Of a DNA stretch of 19,391 nt, positions 8,375 through 14,746 are shown piece by piece. The translations under genes and the position numbers were made by a program. Numbering within the stretch: the stretch's first letter is position 1; the number at the start of each line of letters is the position of its first letter. The stretch comes from Planctomycetota bacterium (GTDB lineage Bacteria; Planctomycetota; Planctomycetia; Pirellulales; Pirellulaceae). The stretch is taken from contig JAPLNJ010001187.1 in NCBI GenBank assembly GCA_026692885.1, forward strand, positions 1 to 19,391, read 5' to 3'. A model generated the notes under the pieces. It ran no database searches and was not told the DNA's origin. It was given only the letters and a program-made list of their open reading frames with translations.

Positions 8375-9879
8375 AAATCACCTCCGCTTTCGAAGCCTGT
8401 CAGGGGGTGCTGCTTCTCGCTCCCGAACACCAGACCCTTGAGTCGATGCCCCAGCTCGGTCAAGCTCCGGGTGGATTCCTCGGTCTGTTTTGTGCTCTGG
8501 GCGTTCTGGATGCTGGCTTGCTTGATGCTCTCCATGGCCTGCATCAATTGGTCCATGCCCACCAACTGCTGCTGGCTGGAGGCCGCGATTTGCAGCGCTG
8601 CCTGCGCCGACCGGGCGATGCTATCGGAAAGCGTCCGCACCGACTGACCGGCTTCCTCGGCTCGCCGCAGTCCCGCCTCGACCGCTTGGGTGCTTTGTTC
8701 CGTGGCCAGCACCGCGCTGCTGGTGGCCCGTTGGATATCGTTCAAGATGGAGCGGACCTGGGCGGTGGCCTGTTTCGATTGGTCGGCAAGGTTTCGCACT
8801 TCTTGCGCCACCACGGCAAAGCCCTTGCCGCTCTCGCCCGCCTTGGCAGCCTCGATCGCAGCGTTCACGGCCAGCAGATTAGACTGCGCGGCCAAATCAT
8901 CCACGGTGGCAAGAATGGCGCCGATGGTCCGGCTTTGTTCGCTCAGCCGTACGATGTTGGCGGCGACGGAGTCCGTTTGTTCCCGAATGTGATTGATGCC
9001 CGTGAGCATCTCCTCGACCGCGCGATTGCCCAGCTCGGAAGCCTGCTCCGTCTGCTGCGCGGCGATGGCCACGCCCTGAGCTTTTTGGGCGGCAGCTAAG
9101 ACGGTCTGCTTGACCTCGGCCACCGTCGTGGTCGTCTGGGTCACAGCGGTGGCCGCTTCCGTGGCGTTCGCTGCCACCTGGGCGGTCGCCGCGGCAATTT
9201 GGCCGGCCGAGGTCGTCAGCACGTCGATGACCGCGTCGAGCGGACCGCTGATACTGTGCCGGATGAACACTCCGGCCAGGCCCAACAGCACAAAAGCAAC
9301 TGCGGTGCCACCGACGATCGTCCATTTTGTAAGCGCGGCCTGAGTATCGGCCTCCAGGGCTCGTGCTTCCACTTCCGTACGCTGTTCCTTTTGTAGTCTC
9401 TCGACCTCGTTGTTAATCCCTTCCATGCGTTTGTTGGGGGCGTCCGTCAACAGACGTTCCCGCGCCTTCTCGAAGCCTCCGGCCGGCGGCTGACGAGCCT
9501 TGATTTGCTGCTCCAGTTCAGCCAGTTCAGTCTGGATGTCCTGTTCCAATTGGTCGAGACGGTGTCCGAACTCGGCACTGCCCGCTGTCCACTTCCGAAC
9601 CTTCGCCAGATTATCGAGAACATTCCTCTTGCCACGCCGGTACGGTTCCAGGTACTCGTCCTGGCCAGAAATCAAGTAGCCTCCCAGGCCGATTTCCACG
9701 TCCTTCAGAGCCGAGAGCACCGCATCCAGGCGAACAATCGTTTCCCGGGCTTGCTTCCGCTTATCGGCAATTGCCATATACTGGCTGGTGCTGCGATAGA
9801 TCAGGACACCCATCACCGGAACCACCAACAAGGTCAACACATATCCTGCCATGACCTTGGAACCTAGGGACCATTTCAT
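8371..9879 (-). CDS. Methyl-accepting chemotaxis protein, CHASE3 sensor (upstream copy)
   Basis: 502-residue paralogue of the next gene downstream. It aligns to that receptor without gaps from MKWS at residue 1 through the final GSE (about residue 488), then adds about 14 residues. Transmembrane helices lie at about 10-27 and 187-207, a CHASE3-type periplasmic domain lies between them, and the tip [18 protein letters not shown] is at 332-349. The CHASE3 signature is altered to [14 protein letters not shown] (59-72), losing the charged E and R of the usual ETGERG, so ligand or mechanical sensing may differ between the copies. As in its partner, no full HAMP domain is evident. GGGGAG lies upstream of ATG 9879. 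The gene starts 40 bases after the preceding cheW. Confidence 0.95.
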   Translation of the reverse strand: MKWSLGSKVMAGYVLTLLVVPVMGVLIYRSTSQYMAIADKRKQARETIVRLDAVLSALKDVEIGLGGYLISGQDEYLEPYRRGKRNVLDNLAKVRKWTAGSAEFGHRLDQLEQDIQTELAELEQQIKARQPPAGGFEKARERLLTDAPNKRMEGINNEVERLQKEQRTEVEARALEADTQAALTKWTIVGGTAVAFVLLGLAGVFIRHSISGPLDAVIDVLTTSAGQIAAATAQVAANATEAATAVTQTTTTVAEVKQTVLAAAQKAQGVAIAAQQTEQASELGNRAVEEMLTGINHIREQTDSVAANIVRLSEQSRTIGAILATVDDLAAQSNLLAVNAAIEAAKAGESGKGFAVVAQEVRNLADQSKQATAQVRSILNDIQRATSSAVLATEQSTQAVEAGLRRAEEAGQSVRTLSDSIARSAQAALQIAASSQQQLVGMDQLMQAMESIKQASIQNAQSTKQTEESTRSLTELGHRLKGLVFGSEKQHPLTGFESGGDL

Positions 9880-9919
9880 AACCGTTCTCCCCTTGGGCGG
9901 GCCTGACCTGGAATTGCAG

Positions 9920-10471
9920 TCAGGGGGTCACCTCTTCGTAGACAACCAGCCGTTGATCCGACAGTATGCGCAGGGCGTCGAGAATGATGAGCCGCTCGGA
10001 GGTCACTCCGCGGAGATAGTCCGCGCACCTGCCCGTCAGCGTCGGCAGTGACAATTGGAGCTCGCTGTGACGCACCACGCGGACGCCACGAATCGCGTCG
10101 ACCAGGATGCCGACTTCCCTCTGCTCTGTGTGCAATACGATCACATGGTGCCGGTCAATCAGCCCTTTTTCCGGCAGATCGAACAGCTGTTTGATGTCCA
10201 GCACAGCCAGAATCTGGCCGCGCAGGTTAACGATGCCGCAGACCACCGACGGTGTGCACGGCACCGGTGTGAGGTCGCGCACCGGACAGACCTCACGGAT
10301 GTATGCCGTTTCGATCGCGTAGTTCTCGTACGCCAGTAAGAACTCGACGACTTCGAGTCGTGGCTCCACGATCTGGGCGTGCTCACTTTCACATGCCAGT
10401 GCCTGAGCCCGCGAGTGGAGCACCTCTTGCTGAGTGCAGACCCTGGTCGCATCCGGTCGGTCGTCGCTCAT
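9920..10471 (-). CDS. cheW: CheW-like coupling protein with N-terminal extension
   Basis: 183 residues. The CheW fold spans about 39-180, with the conserved [15 protein letters not shown] stretch (79-93, NLRG turn at 82-85) and the C-terminal [12 protein letters not shown] end. About 38 extra N-terminal residues precede the domain, without recognisable motifs. CheW scaffolds link receptors to the CheA kinase. This one sits directly upstream of the two receptors and corresponds in position to one of the two CheW proteins (WspB or WspD) of Wsp-type systems. Its ATG overlaps the cheR stop codon in an ATGA, implying translational coupling. Confidence 0.93.
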   Translation of the reverse strand: MSDDRPDATRVCTQQEVLHSRAQALACESEHAQIVEPRLEVVEFLLAYENYAIETAYIREVCPVRDLTPVPCTPSVVCGIVNLRGQILAVLDIKQLFDLPEKGLIDRHHVIVLHTEQREVGILVDAIRGVRVVRHSELQLSLPTLTGRCADYLRGVTSERLIILDALRILSDQRLVVYEEVTP

Positions 10472-11958
10472 AAGAGATTCCGTGTGTGTTGTTTGGTCAT
10501 CGACGCAATGATCTCCCGCAACCTGCCGGCGGTCACGCCCTCGGATTCGGGAACCAGATGCCCCGGCGGACAGGTCTTTAGCAACTCTAACGCCTGACCG
10601 AAGTGGCGTTCCGCAACCTGCGGCTTACCCTGTTTGTGTGCCAAGCTCCCCAAGGCGAAGTGCGCTAGGACAAAATTATGATCCAGGTACAAGGCTCGTT
10701 TCAAGCTCTGCACGGCTTCGTTCAGGGCGCCTTGCTCCTGGAGAATCGTCGCCCGCAGATAATGCGCTCCGGCGTGCAGTTTGTCCGCGGCAATCGCGCG
10801 ATCGGACCAGCGGAGCGCTTCCGCCAGCTGACCCTGGTCCGCGTACACGCGAGCCATCAGCACCATCGCCGGCCCTGCGGCGGGGTGTTCGGCGAGGAAC
10901 CGCTGCAAGCCCGACACGGCCTCCGTGTAGCGGCCTTGTTCGTACCAGATTCGCGCCTGGGTGCAGTCATCCGCGACACCGCTGCTCGGTCCCTTGGCGA
11001 CGGTCTGGCCGGGATGGCTGCCTTTGGCGTGGAGTGCCGGTGTGGGTTTCGGAGGCTTTGCCGTCTCGCACGCGGACAGTTTGGCGGTGTCGGCTCGAAC
11101 GAGCTGCGATACGCCCGCCTTTCGATAAAAGGTGACGCCGGGGAAGCTGACTGCGGTCAGGCAGGCCTCGGCGAAGCACAGACTCTCGGTCGCGCTACCC
11201 AACAACCAGCCGCCCTCGACGAGGCATTGTTCCAGTTTTGCCACGACGCGGTGGGCCTGCTCGGGCGAGAAGTACATCAAGACGTTGCGGCAAAAAATCA
11301 CATCCATGGTATGCGTGTGGTTGAACAAGGACGGATAAACGTCGTGGGCCAGATTCAGGTAGGAGAATGTCACCCACTGTTTCAGGAACGGCAGGATCTG
11401 GTATCGGCCCTTGCCAATCGGCCGGAAGTACTCTGCCTTGAGCCCAGCCGGAGCATCCCGAAACGACCATTCGCTGAACTCGCCGGCCGCCGCCTCGTCG
11501 AGGAACCGCACGTTCAGGTCACTGGCCAAAATCGAAACCTGCCAGTGGCGCCAATCGGGAATCAGCCGCGTCAGGAGTATCGCCAGAGAGTAGGCTTCCT
11601 CACCCGTGCAGCAGCCAGCGCTCCAGAATCGCAATTGCCGCGTGCTGTCGCGCCGAGACCGAATCAGTTCCGGCAGGATCTGTTCTTCCAGCGTCCTAAA
11701 GCTGCTCGGGTCGCGGAAAAAATACGTCTCACCGACGGTCAAATGCCTCGCCAGAACCGCGATCTGTTGCTTGTTCAAGGGCTTTGACAGCAACCACTCG
11801 ATGCCAGCATCCGTGTCCTGGAAACCGAACTCGCCAAAAGCGGCCAGGATTCCCCGTTCCAAGTCCGCACGGCGTTCCTGGCCGAAGTGCAGACCCAGCT
11901 GCGACTCCAGGAAACCGCTCAGACGGGACAAACCCGTTTCGGAAAGCGGCGCGCTCAT
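10468..11958 (-). CDS. cheR: CheR methyltransferase with C-terminal TPR repeats (WspC-like)
   Basis: 496 residues. The CheR part (about 5-280) has the N-terminal helical subdomain, HLTVGETYFFRD (72-83), the SAM-binding loop FWSAGCCTGEEAYS (111-124) and FCRNVLMYF (222-230). It transfers methyl groups from SAM to receptor glutamates. After a lysine/proline-rich linker (about 285-330) come about four tetratricopeptide repeats (331-464), e.g. YEQGRYTEAVSGLQRFL and KQGKPQVAERHFGQALELL. TPR-bearing CheR is characteristic of alternative-function systems (WspC, FrzF) where it aids protein-protein contacts. ATG 11958 is chosen over an in-frame upstream start at 12009 because it overlaps the preceding cheW stop (ATGA) and has GGGGAGG seven bases upstream; the longer version would add 17 residues inside cheW. 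Confidence 0.95.
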   Translation of the reverse strand: MSAPLSETGLSRLSGFLESQLGLHFGQERRADLERGILAAFGEFGFQDTDAGIEWLLSKPLNKQQIAVLARHLTVGETYFFRDPSSFRTLEEQILPELIRSRRDSTRQLRFWSAGCCTGEEAYSLAILLTRLIPDWRHWQVSILASDLNVRFLDEAAAGEFSEWSFRDAPAGLKAEYFRPIGKGRYQILPFLKQWVTFSYLNLAHDVYPSLFNHTHTMDVIFCRNVLMYFSPEQAHRVVAKLEQCLVEGGWLLGSATESLCFAEACLTAVSFPGVTFYRKAGVSQLVRADTAKLSACETAKPPKPTPALHAKGSHPGQTVAKGPSSGVADDCTQARIWYEQGRYTEAVSGLQRFLAEHPAAGPAMVLMARVYADQGQLAEALRWSDRAIAADKLHAGAHYLRATILQEQGALNEAVQSLKRALYLDHNFVLAHFALGSLAHKQGKPQVAERHFGQALELLKTCPPGHLVPESEGVTAGRLREIIASMTKQHTRNLL

Positions 11959-12425
11959 GCCCTGGCCTCCCCTGAACCGGCCGGCTGACCCCACGTCCCG
12001 GGTTCGCACGAGGCGAACAAACGCTCCGGGTCTTGGAGCAACAGCAAGCCGTTGGCGAGTTTGACGACCGACGCCACGTCCTCGAGTCCTGGTGCGATCT
12101 GCTCTGCGGCAATCAGCGCCTGAGGGGCGGTCTCGATCACATCGCTAACCGTGTCCACCCACAACGCCAGCCAGCGCTGGCAGACTTGCACGATGAGGAA
12201 TTCGTCGTTCAGCTCCAGGGCTCGTTCCGGATGCCCCAATCGCTTACGCATATTCAAGACCGGGATGACTCGTCCCTGGACATTGATGGCTCCGTAGATC
12301 GTGGCTGGGGCGTGAGGCAAAGCTGTTACCTCGACGGCTCGCACGACCCGCACCACGGCTCGCAAGGGCATCGCGTACCGCTGCCCGGCGATCTCAAATA
12401 CCACCAGAGTCACGTTGTCATCCAT
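11955..12425 (-). CDS. cheW: CheW-like coupling protein, first gene of the chemosensory operon
   Basis: 156 residues, a single CheW domain of ordinary length, with GAINVQGRVIPVLNMR (45-60) and WVDTVSDVIE as recognisable core strands. It begins MDDNVTLVVFEIAGQRYAMP, a standard CheW start. ATG 12425 has AAGGTG about six bases upstream. A short acidic/glycine-rich tail follows the domain and its stop codon overlaps cheR. As the 5' gene it likely follows the operon promoter. No convincing promoter was identified; the upstream 150 bases hold a long inverted repeat. Two different CheW proteins in one operon again match Wsp-type clusters, where they serve different receptor positions or protein partners. 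Confidence 0.95.
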   Translation of the reverse strand: MDDNVTLVVFEIAGQRYAMPLRAVVRVVRAVEVTALPHAPATIYGAINVQGRVIPVLNMRKRLGHPERALELNDEFLIVQVCQRWLALWVDTVSDVIETAPQALIAAEQIAPGLEDVASVVKLANGLLLLQDPERLFASCEPGTWGQPAGSGEARA

Positions 12426-12454
12426 CAGACACCTTACCGTCGAGTCGCCGCAAC

Positions 12455-12563
12455 GCGAGTGGCAGGAAATAGCTTACCCAACTCAATGGTGGATGGTCTT
12501 CCCAGACCGTCCCGATTGGCCCGGGAAGGCCGACCGGCGGGTAAATTATTTCCTGCCGCTCGC
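12455..12563. repeat. Inverted repeat upstream of the chemosensory operon
   Basis: Arms 12455-12479 and 12539-12563 pair at 22 of 25 positions; the core is GGCAGGAAATAGCTTACCC at 12461 against its near-complement at 12539-12557. A second, weaker pairing (GGTCTTCCC with GGGAAGGCCGACC) lies inside the 59-base interior. It lies 30 to 138 bases before the first cheW start, where a promoter or regulatory leader should be. It could be a regulatory palindrome or another dispersed element. Confidence 0.8.
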
Positions 12564-12633
12564 CTCAAGGTCACCGCAAGACCCCATAAAACCCGGTGTT
12601 TCCCAAGGGATTGTAGAGGTTTCCGACTACCCG

Positions 12634-12807
12634 GTGCAAGAACCATGTGCAAATCGTTTCGTTGGAATCGACCTGGGTACCACGCAATCCATTCTCGCTG
12701 TGTTCGAACGCGGCAAAGTGCGTGTGTGCCGCCACAATTCAACGATGACATTCTTCCAGCGGCTGTGATGGTCAAGAAGGACCGAATCGTAGTCGGTCAC
12801 AAGACGC
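12634..12807 (+). pseudogene. DnaK/Hsp70-like N-terminal fragment, frameshifted
   Basis: From a possible GTG at 12634 the frame reads VQEPCANRFVGIDLGTTQS, then ILAVFERGKVRV. This is the phosphate-1 motif and first strands of the Hsp70 ATPase domain. The frame is lost near 12740 and runs to a stop at 12768. Continuing in the neighbouring frame from 12741 gives [20 protein letters not shown], matching the next conserved Hsp70 segment (family form: PSxV...VGxxA). A single missing base near 12740 explains this. After about 12807 the similarity ends, so only ~55 of some 600 residues remain. It runs opposite to the chemosensory operon and is a remnant, not a functional chaperone. Confidence 0.75.
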
Positions 12808-12823
12808 GTGGAGGGCCTGGTCG

Positions 12824-12930
12824 TTGCTGGACGGCGGCCAGGGCGACACGCCAAAGCTCCCGAAGGGCGAGCAGATCATCCCGCGTTTCCAACAGGAGTT
12901 TCGGGATCTGCTGGAAGAGCAGAACAAGGT
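12824..12930 (+). pseudogene. Unidentified coding-like fragment between DnaK-like and FGE-like pieces
   Basis: A third reading frame gives a plausible protein stretch, [20 protein letters not shown] then [10 protein letters not shown], with charged helical character and third-position C/G typical of coding DNA here. The two flanking pieces are in other frames. I do not recognise the family. It may be an internal part of the same decayed gene as its neighbours (joined by deletions) or an unrelated insertion. It ends at the junction GTGGCATGC, where the FGE-like frame begins. Confidence 0.35.
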
Positions 12931-13167
12931 GGCATGCACGGCAACGTGTGGGAGTGGTGCTGGGACTGGTTCGACGAAGAGTATTACGGCGGTTCTCCGG
13001 GGAGCGATCCTCAGGGGCCAGAAGATGCCTCGGTCCGGGTCCTGCGTGGCGGCAGCTGGTTCAACTTCGGCAGGTTCTGCCGGTCGGCGTACCGCGGCAG
13101 GATCGAGCCCGGGTACCGGTTCCGGAGCGTCGGGTTCCGCGTGGCCGTGGTCTGGTCGGGTTCCTAG
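12931..13167 (+). pseudogene. C-terminal end of an FGE-sulfatase/SUMF1 (C-type lectin fold) protein
   Basis: The frame reads [19 protein letters not shown], then a [20 protein letters not shown] block and finally [13 protein letters not shown] before TAG 13165. GNVWEWCx[10 protein letters not shown] and GFRV are the hallmark end of the formylglycine-generating-enzyme fold. Only about 78 residues remain of a domain normally near 220-250. The region upstream is in different frames, so there is no intact N-terminus. The fold is used by true FGEs and, in many bacteria, by ligand-binding proteins diversified by retroelements; the codon pattern between 13060 and 13143 points to the latter (see separate entry). 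It could be a truncated target cassette or simply a dead gene end. Confidence 0.8.
13060..13143 (+). other. Candidate DGR variable-region-like segment
   Basis: Between RVLRGGSW and VGFRVA, ten codons fall where FGE-type DGR templates carry AAC: TTC 13060, AAC 13063, TTC 13066, GGC 13069, TTC 13075, GGC 13096, ATC 13102, TAC 13114, TTC 13120 and AGC 13126. All end in C, and nine of ten differ from AAC only at positions one and two. The residues between (R, CRSAYR, R, EP, R) follow the invariant framework of such regions. This is what adenine-specific mutagenesis of AAC codons would leave. No template repeat, avd or reverse transcriptase is in the window, so the assignment is by pattern and family knowledge only. 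Confidence 0.5.
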
Positions 13168-13212
13168 GCTGAGCCAAGCCGGCAAGCGCGAGCGGAGCCT
13201 GGAGCGGAGGCC

Positions 13213-13252
13213 GAAGGGGTTCGGGGGCAGCGGAGCGGAGTCGAACCCCTTC
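13213..13252 (+). terminator. Hairpin downstream of the FGE-like gene end
   Basis: Perfect 11 bp arms (GAAGGGGTTCG at 13213-13223, CGAACCCCTTC at 13242-13252) around an 18-base loop, 46 bases after the TAG stop. There is no U-run, so intrinsic termination is uncertain. Structured DNA or RNA elements after the variable region are also known in DGRs. Confidence 0.5.
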
Positions 13253-13306
13253 GAGCCGTAGCGGAAGGCGGAGCGAGTTGGGAGTGGTTTTGTCGGCGGG
13301 GGTGCA

Positions 13307-13322
13307 GGGGGCGGCAGCCCCC
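13307..13322 (+). other. GC hairpin with GGCA tetraloop
   Basis: A 6 bp stem of GGGGGC with GCCCCC closes the tetraloop GGCA, about 140 bases after the FGE-like stop codon. A GRNA-type tetraloop on a short GC stem is reminiscent of the hairpin/cruciform reported downstream of DGR variable regions. Here the stem is shorter and more distant than in the classical case, so this may be coincidence or a terminator without U-tract. Confidence 0.45.
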
Positions 13323-13351
13323 GCGCGCGATAGTTCGGTGATTGTCTTGCG

Positions 13352-13417
13352 GTGGCGTAAGCTTCCAGCTTGCGTTTGACGCGATGCATCGAAAGGCAAG
13401 CAGGATGCTTACCCCAC
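13352..13417. repeat. Palindromic repeat (GTGGCGTAAGCTTCC type)
   Basis: Arms 13352-13373 and 13396-13417 are complementary at 19 of 22 positions around a 22-base loop. Same style (about 20 bp arms, intergenic, non-coding) as the other palindromes in this window but a different sequence family. Confidence 0.8.
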
Positions 13418-13594
13418 TTCTTAGCCTTGAAGACGCACTCGCTATGCTGCGCTCGGCCAGGATTGACCGCGCGTCGTTGAACCGCGACCCAACGGAGCCT
13501 GCTGAAAAAGTCCAGAATGCGAGTAGAATGCCCCCGGCTTGCCCCTCGTCATTATCCACAATTCTTCCACCCCAAAGGGCACGGCAAACGCACA

Positions 13595-13735
13595 CTAACT
13601 CATTGACAGACCAAGGACTTGCGAGAGGTACTCTGGATTCCAGCCTGCCATTCGACGGCGCATGGCGATACTTTCCTTGTCATCAATCTGCTTCAACAAG
13701 CTAAGGGCGAAGCGTTTCAACCATGCCATATTGTC
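13595..13735 (-). mobile_element. ISAs1-like transposase C-terminal remnant
   Basis: Codons for about 46 residues at the end of the hsdM frame read NMAWLKRFALSLLKQ and MRRRMAGWNPEYLSQVL, the characteristic last helix of ISAs1-family DDE transposases (typical form: ALxLLK...K.RR..AGW...YL..IL). The junction with hsdM sequence is at about 13735/13736. The catalytic DDE portion is absent and I could not define the element's inverted repeat. Confidence 0.65.
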
Positions 13736-14302
13736 GCCGCCCTTCTTGCCGGCCGATTCGGCGAACATGTTGATCAGGAACTCGTACGCCGCGCCCAGCA
13801 GGTCCGAGAACTGGAAGTCTTCGGTGCGGAGCGGATACCGGGAGAAGTGACGTACCAGATCCTTGCAGGCGTCGTCGGAGACCACCCGCTTGTTGCCTTG
13901 GGCACGCATGAAGCTGATGTGGTCCAGCACATGTTCCAGCGACTCGTTGGCTTCACTCAACGCCGCCAGCGTCTTATCCAGCACGCTACCGTAGGGCTCC
14001 GACGCGTCGTTCAGCTTGTCTTGCAAGTGGGGCCAGCGAGCCCGCTCGGGCACATAGAACGTGTCGTAGTAGTCGGGCTTCTCGCCGTATTGGACTTCCG
14101 CCTCTTCCTTGGCCAGTCCCCCGGCGACCTTGCGGTCCACGATCACGTCCCATTCGTCGCGGAATACGTCGGAACAGCGTTTCAGGAACAGCAGTCCGAA
14201 GATGTAGTCCTTGTAGGTCGCAGCGTCCAAACCCTCCTGCCGCAACCGGTCGGCGGCAGAGTAGAGGTGTCGTTCCAATTTGGCGAGCGAAAGTTTCGGC
14301 AT
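13595..14302 (-). pseudogene. hsdM: Truncated type I restriction methylase (HsdM N-terminus) fused to transposase tail
   Basis: The 235-codon frame starts as HsdM: LERHLYSAADRLR, then YKDYIFGLLFLKRCSDVF (30-47), the 85-160 helical region and YEFLINMFAESAGKKGG (173-189). This is the N-terminal helical domain of type I methylase subunits. The next motif should be the EFYTP start of the SAM-dependent catalytic domain. Instead, residues 190-235 (NMAWLKRFALSLLKQ, RRRMAGWNPEYLSQVLGL) are the end of an ISAs1-like transposase. All catalytic motifs (SAM loop, NPPF) are missing, so it cannot methylate. No hsdS or hsdR is nearby. ATG 14302 has AGGA/GGATGG upstream. It is a remnant of a restriction locus broken by an insertion sequence, of which the reading frame survived by chance. 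Confidence 0.85.
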
Positions 14303-14746
14303 CCATCCGTTCCTGCTTGTTCATCAACCCTCCGGCGGCCTTGCGGGACGGACGCCATTATCATGCTTTCGGGAAGTCTGTAGTAGGCCCCTGCCAACTA
14401 GCACCAAACGGTTTTTGGCGTTGTCGGTGTCAAGCATGGGGTTTTGCGGTTTCGCATAGACGGACCGCCAGCTGGGGTCAGACGTACAGATTTCAGTTTT
14501 CGCGGGCAGCAGGCTTTCCCTAGGCTTGGGCACACGACCGCGAAAACTGAAATCTGTACGTCTGACCCCTTGTCTCGCGCCCCGTCTCTGCGGAACCGTT
14601 AAGTCCCATTCTTTGCGCGCAGGGGCCAAAATACTGTTTGGTGCTAGTCCGGCGGGAACCTCTCGCCATCCTTCGATGGCTGTTCGAGGAACGTCATCCG
14701 GGCTAGGTCGCCCAGGAATCCCCAAGACCCTAAGACACTTTGGCGA
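14303..14746. other. Gene-free stretch holding a 250 bp palindromic element
   Basis: No credible gene is present between the hsdM remnant and the cytochrome-like gene stop. Most of it (14398-14647) is one palindromic element described separately. The flanks 14303-14397 and 14648-14746 show nothing recognisable. Confidence 0.7.
14398..14647. mobile_element. 250 bp imperfect palindrome with perfect 32 bp core (MITE-like)
   Basis: Outer ends pair: CTAGCACCAAAC at 14398-14409 with GTTTGGTGCTAG at 14636-14647, extended by a TTTTGGC block on each side. The inner core is a perfect 32 bp inverted repeat, 14474-14505 with 14538-14569, separated by a 32-base loop. Sequence between outer ends and core also pairs in patches (ATGGG, CGGTT-CGCA-AGACGG), so the whole element is one decayed palindrome of about 109-base arms. 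CTAG at each end could be a 4-base target duplication or part of the terminal repeat. No ORF inside. It resembles a non-autonomous palindromic element (MITE or REP-like). Confidence 0.8.

Larger units (their letters stand above)
13168..13594. other. Gene-free stretch with hairpins, palindrome and IS-like debris
   Basis: The first ~120 bases after the FGE-like stop are strikingly purine-rich on the + strand, with GAGCGGAG/GGAGCGGA-like reiterations, followed by two hairpins and a palindrome listed separately. From 13418 to 13594 I see no recognisable gene. The phrase CTGCTGAAAAAGTCCAG at 13499 resembles sequences often seen at insertion-sequence ends, but no matching partner was found. Confidence 0.6.

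Noticed and set aside
10678..11787. 369-codon + strand open frame over cheR
   Set aside because: Exact antisense of a motif-complete CheR; no recognisable protein features.
12541..12600. Sigma-70-like promoter for the chemosensory operon on the minus strand
   Set aside because: An AT-rich AAATAATTT exists inside the inverted repeat, but no -35 element at proper spacing supports it.
12033..13172. 379-codon + strand open frame spanning the operon leader and the decay zone
   Set aside because: It begins antisense inside cheW and only passes through one short piece of the Hsp70-like remnant (12741-12807); not a single gene.
14398..14647. Integron attC site
   Set aside because: The ends are palindromic but do not fit the RYYYAAC/GTTRRRY core sites, the perfect 32 bp core is atypical, and no integrase or cassette array is present.
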